NCBI GenBank assembly: GCA_036346375.1
Contig: CM070501.1
Span: 54,291,326 to 54,355,325 of the forward strand
DNA length: 64,000 nucleotides
From: Guadua angustifolia
Taxonomy: Eukaryota > Streptophyta > Magnoliopsida > Poales > Poaceae
Direction: 5' to 3'
Shown here: positions 1-10,567 of the stretch, one piece after another
Layout: every line of letters begins with the position of its first letter
How positions within the stretch are numbered: position 1 is the first letter of the stretch
The notes under the pieces: model-generated
Database searches by the model: none
The model's input: the letters and a program-made list of their open reading frames with translations, nothing else
What the model was told of the DNA's origin: nothing
Made by a program: the position numbers and the translations under genes

Positions 1-3000
1 CGTGCCCTGCAACCTGCACAAGCAAGAAATGCACACGATGACATGAACTCATCTGCAGCTGTAAGAGATGAAGTGCTTGCCGTGGTGAGCTAGGGTTTAC
101 CTGTAGGAGGAGGCTCTGTGTCTCGACGTAGTTGGCTCTGAGCTGCTCGCCGAACGGCCACAGGTCTTGGGGGACGAGGAGCTTGTCGTATAGAGCGGCG
201 ATGCTGGGGTCGCCCTTGGCAAAGACCATCTCGAGGAGGTCGATGGTGACGCGGAAGAAGGGCCACTCGTCGTACATTTCCCGGAGCGTGGCGAGGCCGC
301 CGGCCTGCTGCTGCATGGCGTGCCTGAACGCGGCGCCGAAGCCCAGCCACACGGGGAGGTGGAACCGCGTCTGCGTCCACGCGAAGATCCACGGGATGGC
401 GCGCAGCGACTCGATGCCGCCGCCGGGCTTCCTCTTGGACGGCCGGCTGCCGATGTTCATCCGCCCGTACTCCGTCTCCGGCGTCGCGGACCGGAAGTAC
501 TCCACGAAGCGCGATTCTTGGAACACGATGGACCGGTACTCGTCGGTGGCGACCGTGGCCATGTCATCGAGTAGGCGGCGCCACTCGACCTTCGGGGAGA
601 CCGGCGGGTTCATGCCGTGCTCCAGGGTCGCCGCTGTGAACCTCTGCAGCGTCCGGAAGCAGAGGTTCTCCTCGCCGAACGACTTCTCGATGACCTCGCC
701 CTGGACAGTCACGCGGAGCGAGCCGTTGACGGTGTTCGGCGGCTGCGAAAGGATGGCGAGGTGGCTCGGCCCGCCGCCGCGCCCAACGGTGCCGCCCCGA
801 CCGTGGAAGATGGTCAGCTTGACGCCGTGCCGCTCCGCCACGCCGACGATCTCCTCCTGGGCCTTGTAGAGCTGCCACGCCGCGGACAGCCGGCCGGCGT
901 CCTTGCCAGAGTCGGAGTACCCTATCATGATCTCCTGCTTGCCGTTGATCCGTTCCTTGTACCAGTCGACGGAGAACAGAAGCTCCATGGTGGCGCGCGC
1001 CTGCTGAAGGTCGGCGAGCTTCTCGAACAGCGGCACGACTCTCAGAGGATTCTTGACGCCGCACTCCCGCTGCAGCAGCTCGACGGCGAGCACGTCGGAC
1101 GGCGCGGTGGCCATGGAGATGATGTAGGCCCCGAAGCTGTCGCCGGGGAGCTCGGCGACGACCCGAAACGTGCCGAGAACGTCGGCGACCTCATCGGACT
1201 GGGGCAGGTCGGGGCCGAAGAGCGGGCGCTTGCCCCTGAGCTCAGAGATGAGCCACTCCAGGCGCCGCTCCTCGGGCCACGCCCTGTAGGAGCCGATGCC
1301 GAGGTGCGTGGTGATCGCGTCCATGGCGTCGGTGTGGCGGTCGGACTCCTGCCGGATGTCCAGCTTGACGAGGGAGAGGCCGAATGTGGAGACCTGCCGC
1401 ATGAAGTCCAGCAGGCTGCCGTCGGCGATCAGCTTGTCGCCGCAGTCGCACAGCGATTGGTAGCACAGCTCAAGAGGCTCCAAGAACTGCAACAAGGACA
1501 TAAACCCCTCTAGATCATCAAATGTGCTTGATTTGATCTGATTAGTTCTTGAGCTTTGATTTTGTAAAAAAAAATAGCAACCTGCTCGATGTTGCTGTAA
1601 GTCTTGTCTTCTGAGATGCTTGAATTGCCATGCGACAAGATCTGTCGAGCACGCTCGCAAGTGTTGTATAGCTTGTCCCTCACATCGCCGAGTATAATGC
1701 GGTAAGGTTCTCTCGGAGAAATCTGCTTCCAAAACTCTGCAACAGATGAAACCAGCGTCAGGGTACGTTAATAATTCAAGTTCGGAATAAGATATCCCTT
1801 GCTTTGTGCCGATGAGTAACCATTTTCCCACATGTTCTTGCGTTGTTCTGAACACATGAACACGCCAGTTAAAAGGGAATTTCTGCAGGTTCTGCGTACG
1901 AGAATACCGATGTAGTATTTGGCGTACTTCCGTGAAGTCCGCCGGTGCAAATCGTCGGCACGAGCTCGAAGGTTGTCGTTGCAGCGCCACATAGAAAGCT
2001 TCAAAGAAAAAAAATGCGCAGTCAGAACTTCAAAACAACAGAACGATGAGGAGAAGAAAGACTTGTACCAAGCAACAAACTATTCCAGAATTAACAGTGG
2101 CTGCATTGAGCAATGCCCTTGGACTATCAGAAATTCAGAATACCTCGAACATCAAATCGGCCATCTTGGAGAAGTACATGTTAGCGGCCATCATCCTGGC
2201 CAGCAAGCACACGTCCCTGGTAACCTCAGGTGTAACCCTCGGATTCCCTGCGATGTAAATTTACAAGAAAAAATTTACTAGATCCTTCGCATCTCATCTG
2301 AACTCTGAGCAGTTTTGACACACTGCAAAGGGTGCATTTGCCAAGATGTAAGAGAAAAGTTAGCTACCGTCGCGATCGCCGCCCATCCAAGATGAGAACT
2401 GGATGAGGGGGACGTTGTAGGGGAGTCGCTCGTCGATGCCGATGTTCTTGAGGGCCGTGTCCACGCGCCGGAGAAACTTGGGCACGCCATTCCAGATGGT
2501 GTCGTGGAAGTAGCTCATCCCTGCCCGCATCTCGTCCTGCGGGGTCGGCGGCGTCCGGCGGATCTCGTCCGTCCTGAACGCCGCAAGAATCTGCAAAATT
2601 GAGAGCAAATTTTCAGTTGATCCCACTCCCACTGGCTGACATGACACAATGGCATATGAGATGATCCTGACATTGCTTCATCAGAAGTAGCACCTCTCTC
2701 TGAAGAGCCTCATCGATCTCCTGCTCCTCGTTCTCCGAGATGCCCTCGACACAGAGCTGTGTCAAACAGTTCCTAAGCCTGAAACAACAACAACAACAAC
2801 ATCAAGAAAAGAAAATGCTACTCGAGTGTTTTTTTTTTGTAAGTACTCAAAATTTATTTTATTTAGATGTTGCTTTGTGATTCACTAATAAGCAAGCTAG
2901 TGACAGAGGCGTATATGTATCTCCCGTCTAAAAAGTTGAGTTGACAAAATAGTATCTGAATATGTAGGACGGGAGAGGCAGTGATTTCATCAATTGAATC

Positions 3001-3858
3001 TAAATTCAAAGGCTCAAAATTTAAGTACTATTTAGCAAAAAAGGACTCAAGTGCTTTCTCCATACACCACCTCAGGAAACACGTCAATGAATGATCAGGT
3101 ACAGTGAAGCATCGGCAGGGTAGTTCACGTACCATTTTTTACATCACATTATCAGGATAAACACTGTAACCTACTGGCTGGTGCTGTTTGTTACCTTGCG
3201 TGCTTCTGAAGAAGTGATCTTCTGACGGACTGCGTGGGGTGCGCGGTGAAGACGAGGTCGATGGTCTGGCCCCTCAGCGCTTCGAACACCTCCCGCGGCG
3301 TCTTGCCGAGGCCACGCACCAGCCGCTGGAACGTCTCGTCGATGTCGGACTCGGTGAGCGCCGAGGCCTCGTCGACGAAGTCCCCGCGTCGACTCGTCTT
3401 CGTCTTCTTCCGGTACACCATCTGGATCTCCTCGGCGAGGTTGGCCAGGTTGAGCATGTGCGAGAAGGAGCTCGCCACCATGATGGCGTCGCCCACGTCC
3501 AGGCTCGTCAGGAGGCCGCCGAGCTCGCCCAGCCTCGCCGGGTCGCCCTCACTGTGGTACTCCCCGGACAGCCTCAGGCACTCTTCAACCTACACACACA
3601 CACACACAAAACACCGGCATTTCTTGATCGTTTTGCAATCCATGATACATACAGTTGTCAGCTAAACAAGCTATATCGAGATGAACACGAGTGTACCACT
3701 TGTCTGAAGTCGCTGCCGTGCAGGTCCTGGAGGATGTCCAAGAAGCGCGCGACGAGGAGGGTCTCGTAGTCCACCAGATGGTCGTCCTCGGACACCTTCT
3801 CCGGCGCGAGCTGCCGCAGGTGGGCGTCGATGGACTGCCGCCCCTCGGCGACCGCCAT
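1..3858 (-). CDS. PPC: Phosphoenolpyruvate carboxylase, plant type, non-C4 form (3' end outside window)
   Basis: Cytosolic PEP carboxylase (EC 4.1.1.31), which adds bicarbonate to PEP to make oxaloacetate. Exons inferred from homology and GT-AG sites, 5' to 3': 3858-3697, 3589-3195, 2778-2694, 2590-2368, 2247-2144, 1998-1908, 1736-1582, 1486-101, 13-1. All junctions keep phase and give 867 codons before the last exon, against about 965 aa in the family; the C-terminal part lies beyond the left edge. Visible motifs are FTAHPTQSVRR (catalytic His near residue 171), FRTDEIRR, MGGDRDGNPRVT, GYSDSGKDAG and FHGRGGTVGRGGGP. The N-terminus has the regulatory phosphoserine context (Ser9 in GRQSIDAHLR). 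Codon 774 (380-382) is Ala in IPWIFAWTQ, where C4 enzymes have Ser, so this is a housekeeping or anaplerotic isoform. The ATG at 3858 is chosen because it starts the conserved N-terminus; the frame stays open upstream. Confidence 0.95.
14..100 (-). other. Last PEPC intron in window, 87 nt and stop-free in frame
   Basis: GT at 100-99 and AG at 15-14 bound an 87-nt intron that is exactly 29 codons long and has no stop in the PEPC frame. Further AG sites inside the intron could act as alternative acceptors. The exon continues at 13-1 with codons for VAGH, the usual sequence at this junction. Confidence 0.75.
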
Positions 3859-4230
3859 CCCGCGCACCGCCGCCTCACCGGACACGCTCCTCCTCGTTGC
3901 CCGGCGGAGGACGGTGCACCGCGGCAGCGCGAGCCTCCTCCGGCCCGGGAGCTCTACGAAGAGGGTGAACGGGGCAGAATGGAGGGAAATCATCGCGCTT
4001 CCCGTACAAATTCGTACTGCGCGTATCAGGACATGGCGAGTGCGGCGAGGCGTAAGAAGGGCACGCCATTTCTCGGTTTTTAAAAGGAGCCAGAGGGGAA
4101 GCGAAAGAGGATTTTGTGGTGTCACGGTCGCTAATATCGTCCCCACTGTGGCTAACCCCCTAGATGCCATACATTTTTTGCTGGACGTTTTGCCGGTGCC
4201 ACAGGCCGTACGCCCGTAGAGCTACTCGTC
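3859..4230 (-). promoter_or_regulatory. PEPC 5' leader and proximal promoter region
   Basis: The region is GC-rich and read on the minus strand. A TATA-like TTTTAAAA lies near 4078-4085, about 220 bp upstream of the chosen ATG. An upstream ATG at 4069 opens a 64-codon frame ending at 3875, which could be an uORF if transcription starts upstream of it. No other element is clear. The promoter call is an inference. Confidence 0.3.
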
Positions 4231-5235
4231 CATGGCACAGCAAAATCCGAGAAAATTGGTTATTTGCCACTTTAAAGATTGACTCTTTGGATTATGATGC
4301 CACTTGAGTCAACGATATATGGGACCATCTGAGTCAATGAAATGTAGATCCAATGGCAAATTTGCGAAGCCACATATTTGAAGTGGCAAATACCAAATCT
4401 CTCGCAAAATCACTAGCTTTGCTCGCGGCTGCGTGTTCATTTCTTTTCCTTCTTTTTTTTTAGATAAAAGATAAAAATCCGGTCTCTGCGATTGCACACG
4501 ACCGAGTTTTATAAAAGCCATAGTCATATGTCATGAATGAATAAAAATAGCAAAGGGAACTTAAAATTAAAAGCAAAGTCTATAATTGCTCCTCCATCCA
4601 GTCTTGGCAAAGATATCCAAAGCCATAACCTCCATTGCCCTGCTTGCCAGTCGGATGAGCTCCCTTTTGTTCTCATGCTGCAATAGTGTCCAAAACCGCA
4701 GCTAGTATGTTTCCTTGAAGATAACCTTCTTGTGTGGCTTCTTGTGTGAAGATTATGAGAAGTCACTAGTCAGCCTTTGCATCTTTGGATGTATTAATTT
4801 TACTCCCCACGAACAGATAGATGCATGGCTCCTACTTTTTGTCTCTTCTCTCGGGAAATGGCGCTTAGGATGGCTGAAGAGGTGCAGATTAGTTTCTGGT
4901 GGGAATTTTGCGCATTCGTTTTCTGCAACCAGTAGAGCATTGGATTGGACCAATAGAGACAGCGCGAAACTGCAAAATCTTTCTCCATGACAGTACTGGC
5001 TGCAACTATCTCATAAAAACTAGAAACAGCCAAATAGGAGAGGAAGACAATTTGCATCAGAAATTCACTGAAAACAATTTTTTAAAAAAATAAGAAAATG
5101 GCATTCCACTATACAGAATCTGAAATGTTCCACAAACAATGTCATTGCGCACCTTCGACGGAAATTTGTACAAATATTTGCAAATGACCATTTCCACAGA
5201 CCACAAGAATTGTGTACCACATAAATCTTACTAGC
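4231..5235. other. Intergenic, no gene recognised
   Basis: AT-rich DNA upstream of the PEPC gene with only short frames lacking recognisable motifs. Short duplicated phrases (such as gccacttgag near 4300 and ggaccatctgagtca near 4322) suggest old repeat debris. I see no RNA gene or complete mobile element. Confidence 0.4.
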
Positions 5236-5239
5236 AATA

Positions 5240-6345
5240 ATAATAGCTTCTGTCAAGGCTGCTCAGAGAAGTCGATAGGACCCGTCGGCAAATCCATGGG
5301 GGTCGTATTTTCGGTTTTCATATTTGTTTTAAAAAATAGGTCGTTAGCTATAAACCTTCAACGAATCTACGTTTTTTTTAGAAAACCGCGGTTACAACCC
5401 GTCGTCTGATAAAATTTGTCGATTTTTTGATTTCCGTAATTTTTAAATAAAATGGGTCGGTAGGATCCGCTGGCGAATCCATAGGATATTACAAACCTTC
5501 GATGAATCCGCGTTTAATCTACGGGTTACTATAAACCGTCGACGAATCTGTGTTTTTTTTAGAAAACCGCGGGTTTTTTTACGTATTTCGGGATATTTGA
5601 TCGTTTTTTGGTTTTTTGTGTTTGTTAAAAAAATGGGTCGTTAGAACCCGCCGACGAATCTATAGGTCGCTATAAATCTTTGGACGAATCTACATTTTTT
5701 TAAAAAAAACCCCGCGGTTATGACAAATCCATAAGTTGTAATAAACCTTCGACGAATCTACGTTTTTTTTGTCGATATGTGTTTTATTTAGAAAATTACG
5801 GTTGAATCTGTGTTTTTTCTTTTTTTTTGTGCTTGTTAAAAAAAATGGGTCGTTAGGATCCGCCGGCGAATCTACGGGTCACTATAAATCTTTGGACGAA
5901 TCTATTTTTTTTAAAAAATCCACGGTTATGACCCGTTGGCAAATACACAAGTTGTTATAAACCTTCGACGAATCCGTGTTTTTTTTGTTGATGCGTGTTT
6001 TATTTAGAAAATTGCGGTTGAATCTGTGTTTTTTTGTTTTTTTAAAAGAAAAGTGCGGTCGTTTTTTTATGTATTTCCTTTTTTAAAAGGCTGCTCGGAC
6101 TCGTGGGCGAATCCATGAACCGCTATAAACCTTCGACGAATTTGGTTTTTTCGTTTTTTGTGTTTGTTAAAAAAAATAGGTTATTAGGACCCGTCGGCGA
6201 ATCTATGGGTCGCTATAAATTTTTGGACGAATCTACGTTTTTTTTGAAAAAAACCCGCGGTTACGACCCGTTGGCAAATCCATAAGTTGCTATAAACCTC
6301 CGTGTTTTTTTTTTCGATGCGTGTTTTATTTAGAAAATATTTTTT
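5240..6345. repeat. Degenerate tandem-like repeat built on a GACGAATC-type motif
   Basis: The phrases ataaaccttcgacgaatc, ggcgaatctacgggtcgc and ttttatttagaaaat recur many times with T-runs and CCGCGG-like blocks between them. Larger blocks restart near 5640, 5850 and 6180, which gives a higher-order unit of roughly 200-330 bp. There is no coding capacity. The family is not identified. Confidence 0.6.
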
Positions 6346-7200
6346 TTCGGGGAAAACGGAGAAAGGACTTGAACGTAAGAAGCAGGGACTTGTTTGTTAT
6401 TTTTTTGGACCTGTTCGCTATTCTGAAAAATTAGAAAAGGGTTTGTTCGCGATTTGAACTTAACGGAAGGTTTTTCCGTAAAATACCGCGCCAGGGACCC
6501 AAATGAGAAGAAAAAAAATATCTTCCTCTCACAAAAAATCGCGAAGGATCTATTTGTAATCTGAAAGGACCTATCCGTAATTCAAAGAAATGGAGAGGCT
6601 CTTTTGCAAAAACGCCTTGGGGGACAGGTGGATCACCTCTGATCTCGGTAAAACCTTGCGCTATAATGGGTGCAACCATAACAAAATGACCATCATGTAT
6701 CATCAAATTATGCATTACCATCTCAAACCCAAAAAGAAATGCATTGCCGTACTGGAGCTTCTTTGCATATAGTAATATGATTAAGAACATGAAATGATGT
6801 ATAAAATAGATAAGTACTAGAACAAAATCCCGCGCGTGGCCCCGAGCGATCCTTAAATTTTAATAGATAGAGAGAAAATTTTCTTTAAAAATTAGGGGAA
6901 ATAAAAAACCAACACAAAAAAGCTGTAACTCGACATTAAAAGAGAGGGGAATTTTTTCCTAAAAATATTCTTTTATTTTTAAAAAAATAAGAATATTGTA
7001 GCAAAAACTATTGTGGCTCAAGTACGGTAGAAACTACAGTGTGCGAGCATCACTTGTCGTGACCCGGCCGGCCTCCCCGACAATAGTGATATACTAGATG
7101 CGAAGCAGGCCCGTATGTTGCCACAGGTGGAAAGAATTGTTGAAGTAGATAGAGATTTTAACAGGGAGATAAAAAAAATTCAGGAATGATTCTGAAAAAG
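6346..7200. other. Intergenic AT-rich DNA, no gene recognised
   Basis: The stretch contains low-complexity A/T runs. One segment (about 6826-7095) has end-like sequences also seen near 8035 and 9015, at the edges of the composite repeats described separately. A 119-codon minus-strand frame at 6431-6790 has no recognisable domain and is not called a gene. Confidence 0.35.
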
Positions 7201-8040
7201 AAACAAAAAGCATTGTTTTTTTGTAAAAAAAATATCTAATATTTTGAAAACACACAAATTTATTTTTTTAATGGTAGCTCAGGCATGCTCCCAAGGCTCT
7301 CCTCACAAATTTTTTAAAATTTACAAATTTAGTAGCCCAATTAAATCAGCGAACTTGCTTTAAATGCATTAGTAGCACTGTCAGATTTTTTTAAAATCAC
7401 ATAAGTTTGATCATGACTTGAATTTTTTACTGTAGCATAGGCATACTCTCTAGGCCCTTCTCAAATATTTCAGGATCTATAAATTTAGTAGCTCAACTAA
7501 ATCAGTAAAGTTGCTTTAAATTCATTAGCAACACAGTTAGATTTTTTAAAAATCACATAAGTTTGATCACAACCTAAATTTTACTGTAGCATAGACATGC
7601 TCTTAGGGCTGTTCTCAAATTTTTTTTCAATAATTCACAAATTTAGTAGCCTAGTTAAAGCAGTGAAGTTGTTTTAAACGTATTGGCAGCATTGTCAAAT
7701 TTTTTAAAAATCACACAAGCTTAATCATGATCTGAATTTTTTATGGTAGGTTAGGCACGCTTTGAGGGCCCTTCTAAAAAAGTTGCAAAAAATTACAACA
7801 TGATTTAATAGCTCAATTAAATGAGTGAAATTGATGCCAAAAAACAGAAAAAACTGCTTCCAATGGGATTCGAACTCCAAACCTCATGCACGTACCACAA
7901 GTCGTTTGGCGCCGTTTGTGAAACGTGTTGCATGATAAACTTATAAGCTTATGTACCACGCATTGTAGAAACTATAGTGAAAGGCGTGATGTGACGGTGC
8001 GCACGAACGGCTGCCCTACCTCTCCAATAATATAGATTTA
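7200..8040. repeat. Composite AT-rich repeat, copy 1 (about 157-bp units plus tRNA-like segment)
   Basis: The phrase ttaggcatgctc and its variants recur near 7276, 7436, 7590 and 7749. Each is followed by aaatttagtagctcaattaaatcag and then aaaatcacataagtttgatcatg-type sequence, so the spacing is about 154-160 bp. The array ends in a segment with a tRNA B-box-like motif (7863-7878, minus strand) and a GC-richer tail near 8000-8035. Copy 2 follows directly. Confidence 0.65.
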
Positions 8041-8099
8041 CTAGTTAAATACCACGTGTTGGCGTTGGCACAGACAGTCTAGAGAGAGGAAATCTGTTA

Positions 8100-9025
8100 A
8101 AAAACAAAAATGGAATTCAAATTTTTCCAACATGATTTAGTAGCTCAATTAAATCAGTAAAGTTGCTTAAAATGCATTAGCAGCATAATTTTTTATGGTA
8201 ACTTAGGCATGCTCTCAGGACCTTTCTAACAAATTTTCAAAAATTTACAAATTTAGCAGCTCAATTAAATCAATAAATTTGCTTAAAGTGCATTAGAATC
8301 ATCTTCAGAATTTTTAAAATTCAGAAAACTTTGATCATGATCCGAATTTTTTATGGTAGCTTAGGCATGCTCTTAGTACTCTTCTCACAAATTTTTTAAA
8401 AATTACAAATTTAGTACTTCATTAAATTAGTGAATTTGTTTTAAATGCACTAATAGCATTGTGAGAAGTTTTAAAAATCGCAAAATTTTGATTATGATCT
8501 AAATTTTTTAGGTAGTGTAGGTATGCTCTCAGGACCCTTCTCAAAAATTTTCAAGAATTTACAAATTTAGTAGATCCATTAAATTAGTGAAGTCGTTTTA
8601 AATGTATTAGTAGTATTGTCAGGAGTTTTAAAAATCATACAAGTTTGATTATGATCCGAATTTTTTTATGGTAGGTTAGGCATGCTCTAAGGACCCTTCT
8701 CAAAAAGTTTTGTTAGGTATGCTCTAAGAACTCTTCTAAAAAAGTTTCAAAAAATTACAACATGATTTAATAAGTCAATTAAATCAATGAAGCTGATGCA
8801 AAAAATCACTCTTCGTGGGATTTGAACCGAAGACCTCATGCACGCACCCGAAGAAGCCCTCTGCCAGTTGAGCTATGTATTTTTTTTTTTTTTTTGTGAA
8901 ATTTGATACGTAATAAATTTATATGCCTATGTAGCACTAGCACTGTAGCATAGAAACTCACTGTATTTTTCTACAGTGCGCGTGCGACACGTGACGGACA
9001 ATCGCACATGCTCCCAAGAATCTAT
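8100..9025. repeat. Composite AT-rich repeat, copy 2 (about 157-bp units plus tRNA-like segment)
   Basis: It has the same layout as the copy at 7200-8040, with unit starts near 8204, 8355, 8518 and 8675. It ends in a better-preserved tRNA-like segment (8811-8880) and the same GC-richer tail. Both copies end with GTAGAAACT-like and tatagat-like sequence. It could be a non-autonomous transposon, but I could not define exact ends. Confidence 0.6.
8811..8880 (-). other. tRNA-like segment inside the repeat, probably not functional
   Basis: On the minus strand there is an A-box-like TAGCTCAACTGGCAGAG (8858-8876) followed about 35 nt later by a B-box-like GGTTCAAATCC (8818-8828). This is the internal RNA polymerase III promoter layout of tRNAs and tRNA-derived SINEs. 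I could not fold a credible anticodon stem or acceptor stem, so it is called tRNA-like only. Confidence 0.4.
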
Positions 9026-10567
9026 AGATAGATAAATATGATTCAATTCCACAACACATCCCTTCTTACAGCAAATATTATTTTACCAGTAAAAAAATAA
9101 CCTATGTTAAAAATGAAATCAACCAGCATAAGAAGCATACTAAGCAACAAACAAAATGGTAAATGAACTAATTCTTACATGATACTGACCAAAGCTGAGA
9201 TAACTGTAGCATAATCTAGCCATTTTCGAAACAGTGCTCGTAGGAGACCACAGGAACAACAAGATGAAGAAAAATCAATTGAATGCCCTGATTTAATTAT
9301 GCAATTCAGATACAAAGGATGAAGAGGCATAAACCTTATCATATTTGATTCTTCTAATCAGAACTAAAATAAATTACCACAACATATTTATTGACAACAA
9401 TCATGTTGTAGGGGGAGCCCCAGCACCAGGGCCGTCATGGATTTCTAGGAACCCTAGGAAATAAAGCATGTGTATATATCAATTGCCATATCATACTCAG
9501 GGGGAAAATACCTAAATGCCATTCCTTTGAGCATATGAGCAAAGGGCATAATAGAGAATTGTCTCTCCCTCTCCTCTATATATGGCCTCAACAGCACTTG
9601 TTTGTGGTGGTGGTGGTTTAGCCTCTCTATGCTACAACAAATCATTTGTTACTATTGCCCTTAAAAAATAATCATATGCTACTATTTGGTACTAACACTA
9701 CAACCCCGTATGGACCCTGAAGTGCTCACTGCATGATGTGACCTCGCTAAATTGTCTCACCTGATCTGAAACTGTCACTGAGAGGATCCGATCCCCCTTT
9801 CTACAGGTAATCTAAGAGTCGCCTGATCTGAAACTGTCATTGAGAGGATCCGATCCCTATTTCTACAGGTAATCTAAGACCCTGATCGAACTTTCAGGAA
9901 TGCATCCAAATAAGTCAGCAAACGATACAAAAAACGGCGCCAGATTGGAAGCCAATAACAGCTTAGATGCTAAACTGTGCAGTAGCATTTAGCTTTGTAC
10001 CTCTATGGAAAGATATTCCTGCCGTGGTGTCACATTTACATATGTAGTATCAGTTAATTTCTCATAAATCTAAAGTTACAAACGAAGTAAACAAAGCAGA
10101 TGAAGTCGCTGAATAAAAGAAGGCTCCGCAGAAAACAAGAACTGACAGGGTAATGCAAATTAGGCTTCTTGCTTAAGAACTATTGCCTTTGTTGAGATGT
10201 AAGGACAAATATTGCAAAAGAGAGAAGATTAACCTTTGGCACCAATACGCCCCCATCTTATTATCAATGCAAAGAGATATTTTTAATACAATGCTAGAAA
10301 AGATAGCTTGACATACTTATTTTTATCAGTTAATCTCATTATCATAAATAAATAATAAAGATAAAATTTGTGAAAATGATCTAACATTTCCACAACCACA
10401 GGGACCTAACATAGAATACACTAATATGAGAACTAAAAAAGGTACAGAAACAGCCCTGCAAAATCTAATTACAATGAAGAAAAAGATGTTATTCACATTT
10501 TCTCGCTTCATCTTGTACTAGCTGCATATACAGAAAAAGGTTGTCATACACATTCTCAGCTGAGTGG
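9026..10567. other. Intergenic and 3' flank of the SCAR gene
   Basis: No gene is recognised. The portion nearest 10567 is probably the 3' UTR of the minus-strand SCAR gene; its end cannot be fixed. A (GGT)n-like run lies near 9606. A 62-bp tandem duplication is listed separately. Confidence 0.4.
9760..9883. repeat. 62-bp tandem duplication
   Basis: Two adjacent units (9760-9821 and 9822-9883) both begin cctgatctgaaactgtca and continue through gaggatccgatccc to ctacaggtaatctaaga. There are only a few differences between them. Confidence 0.85.

Noticed and set aside
617..1513. Long plus-strand frames over the PEPC exon (also 132-869)
   Set aside because: They lie antisense to the conserved PEPC exon 8 and arise from its GC-rich third positions. 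They contain no recognisable domain.
8811..8880. A functional tRNA gene
   Set aside because: A and B boxes are present, but no credible anticodon or acceptor stem could be drawn, and the segment sits in a repeat whose other copy is more degraded.
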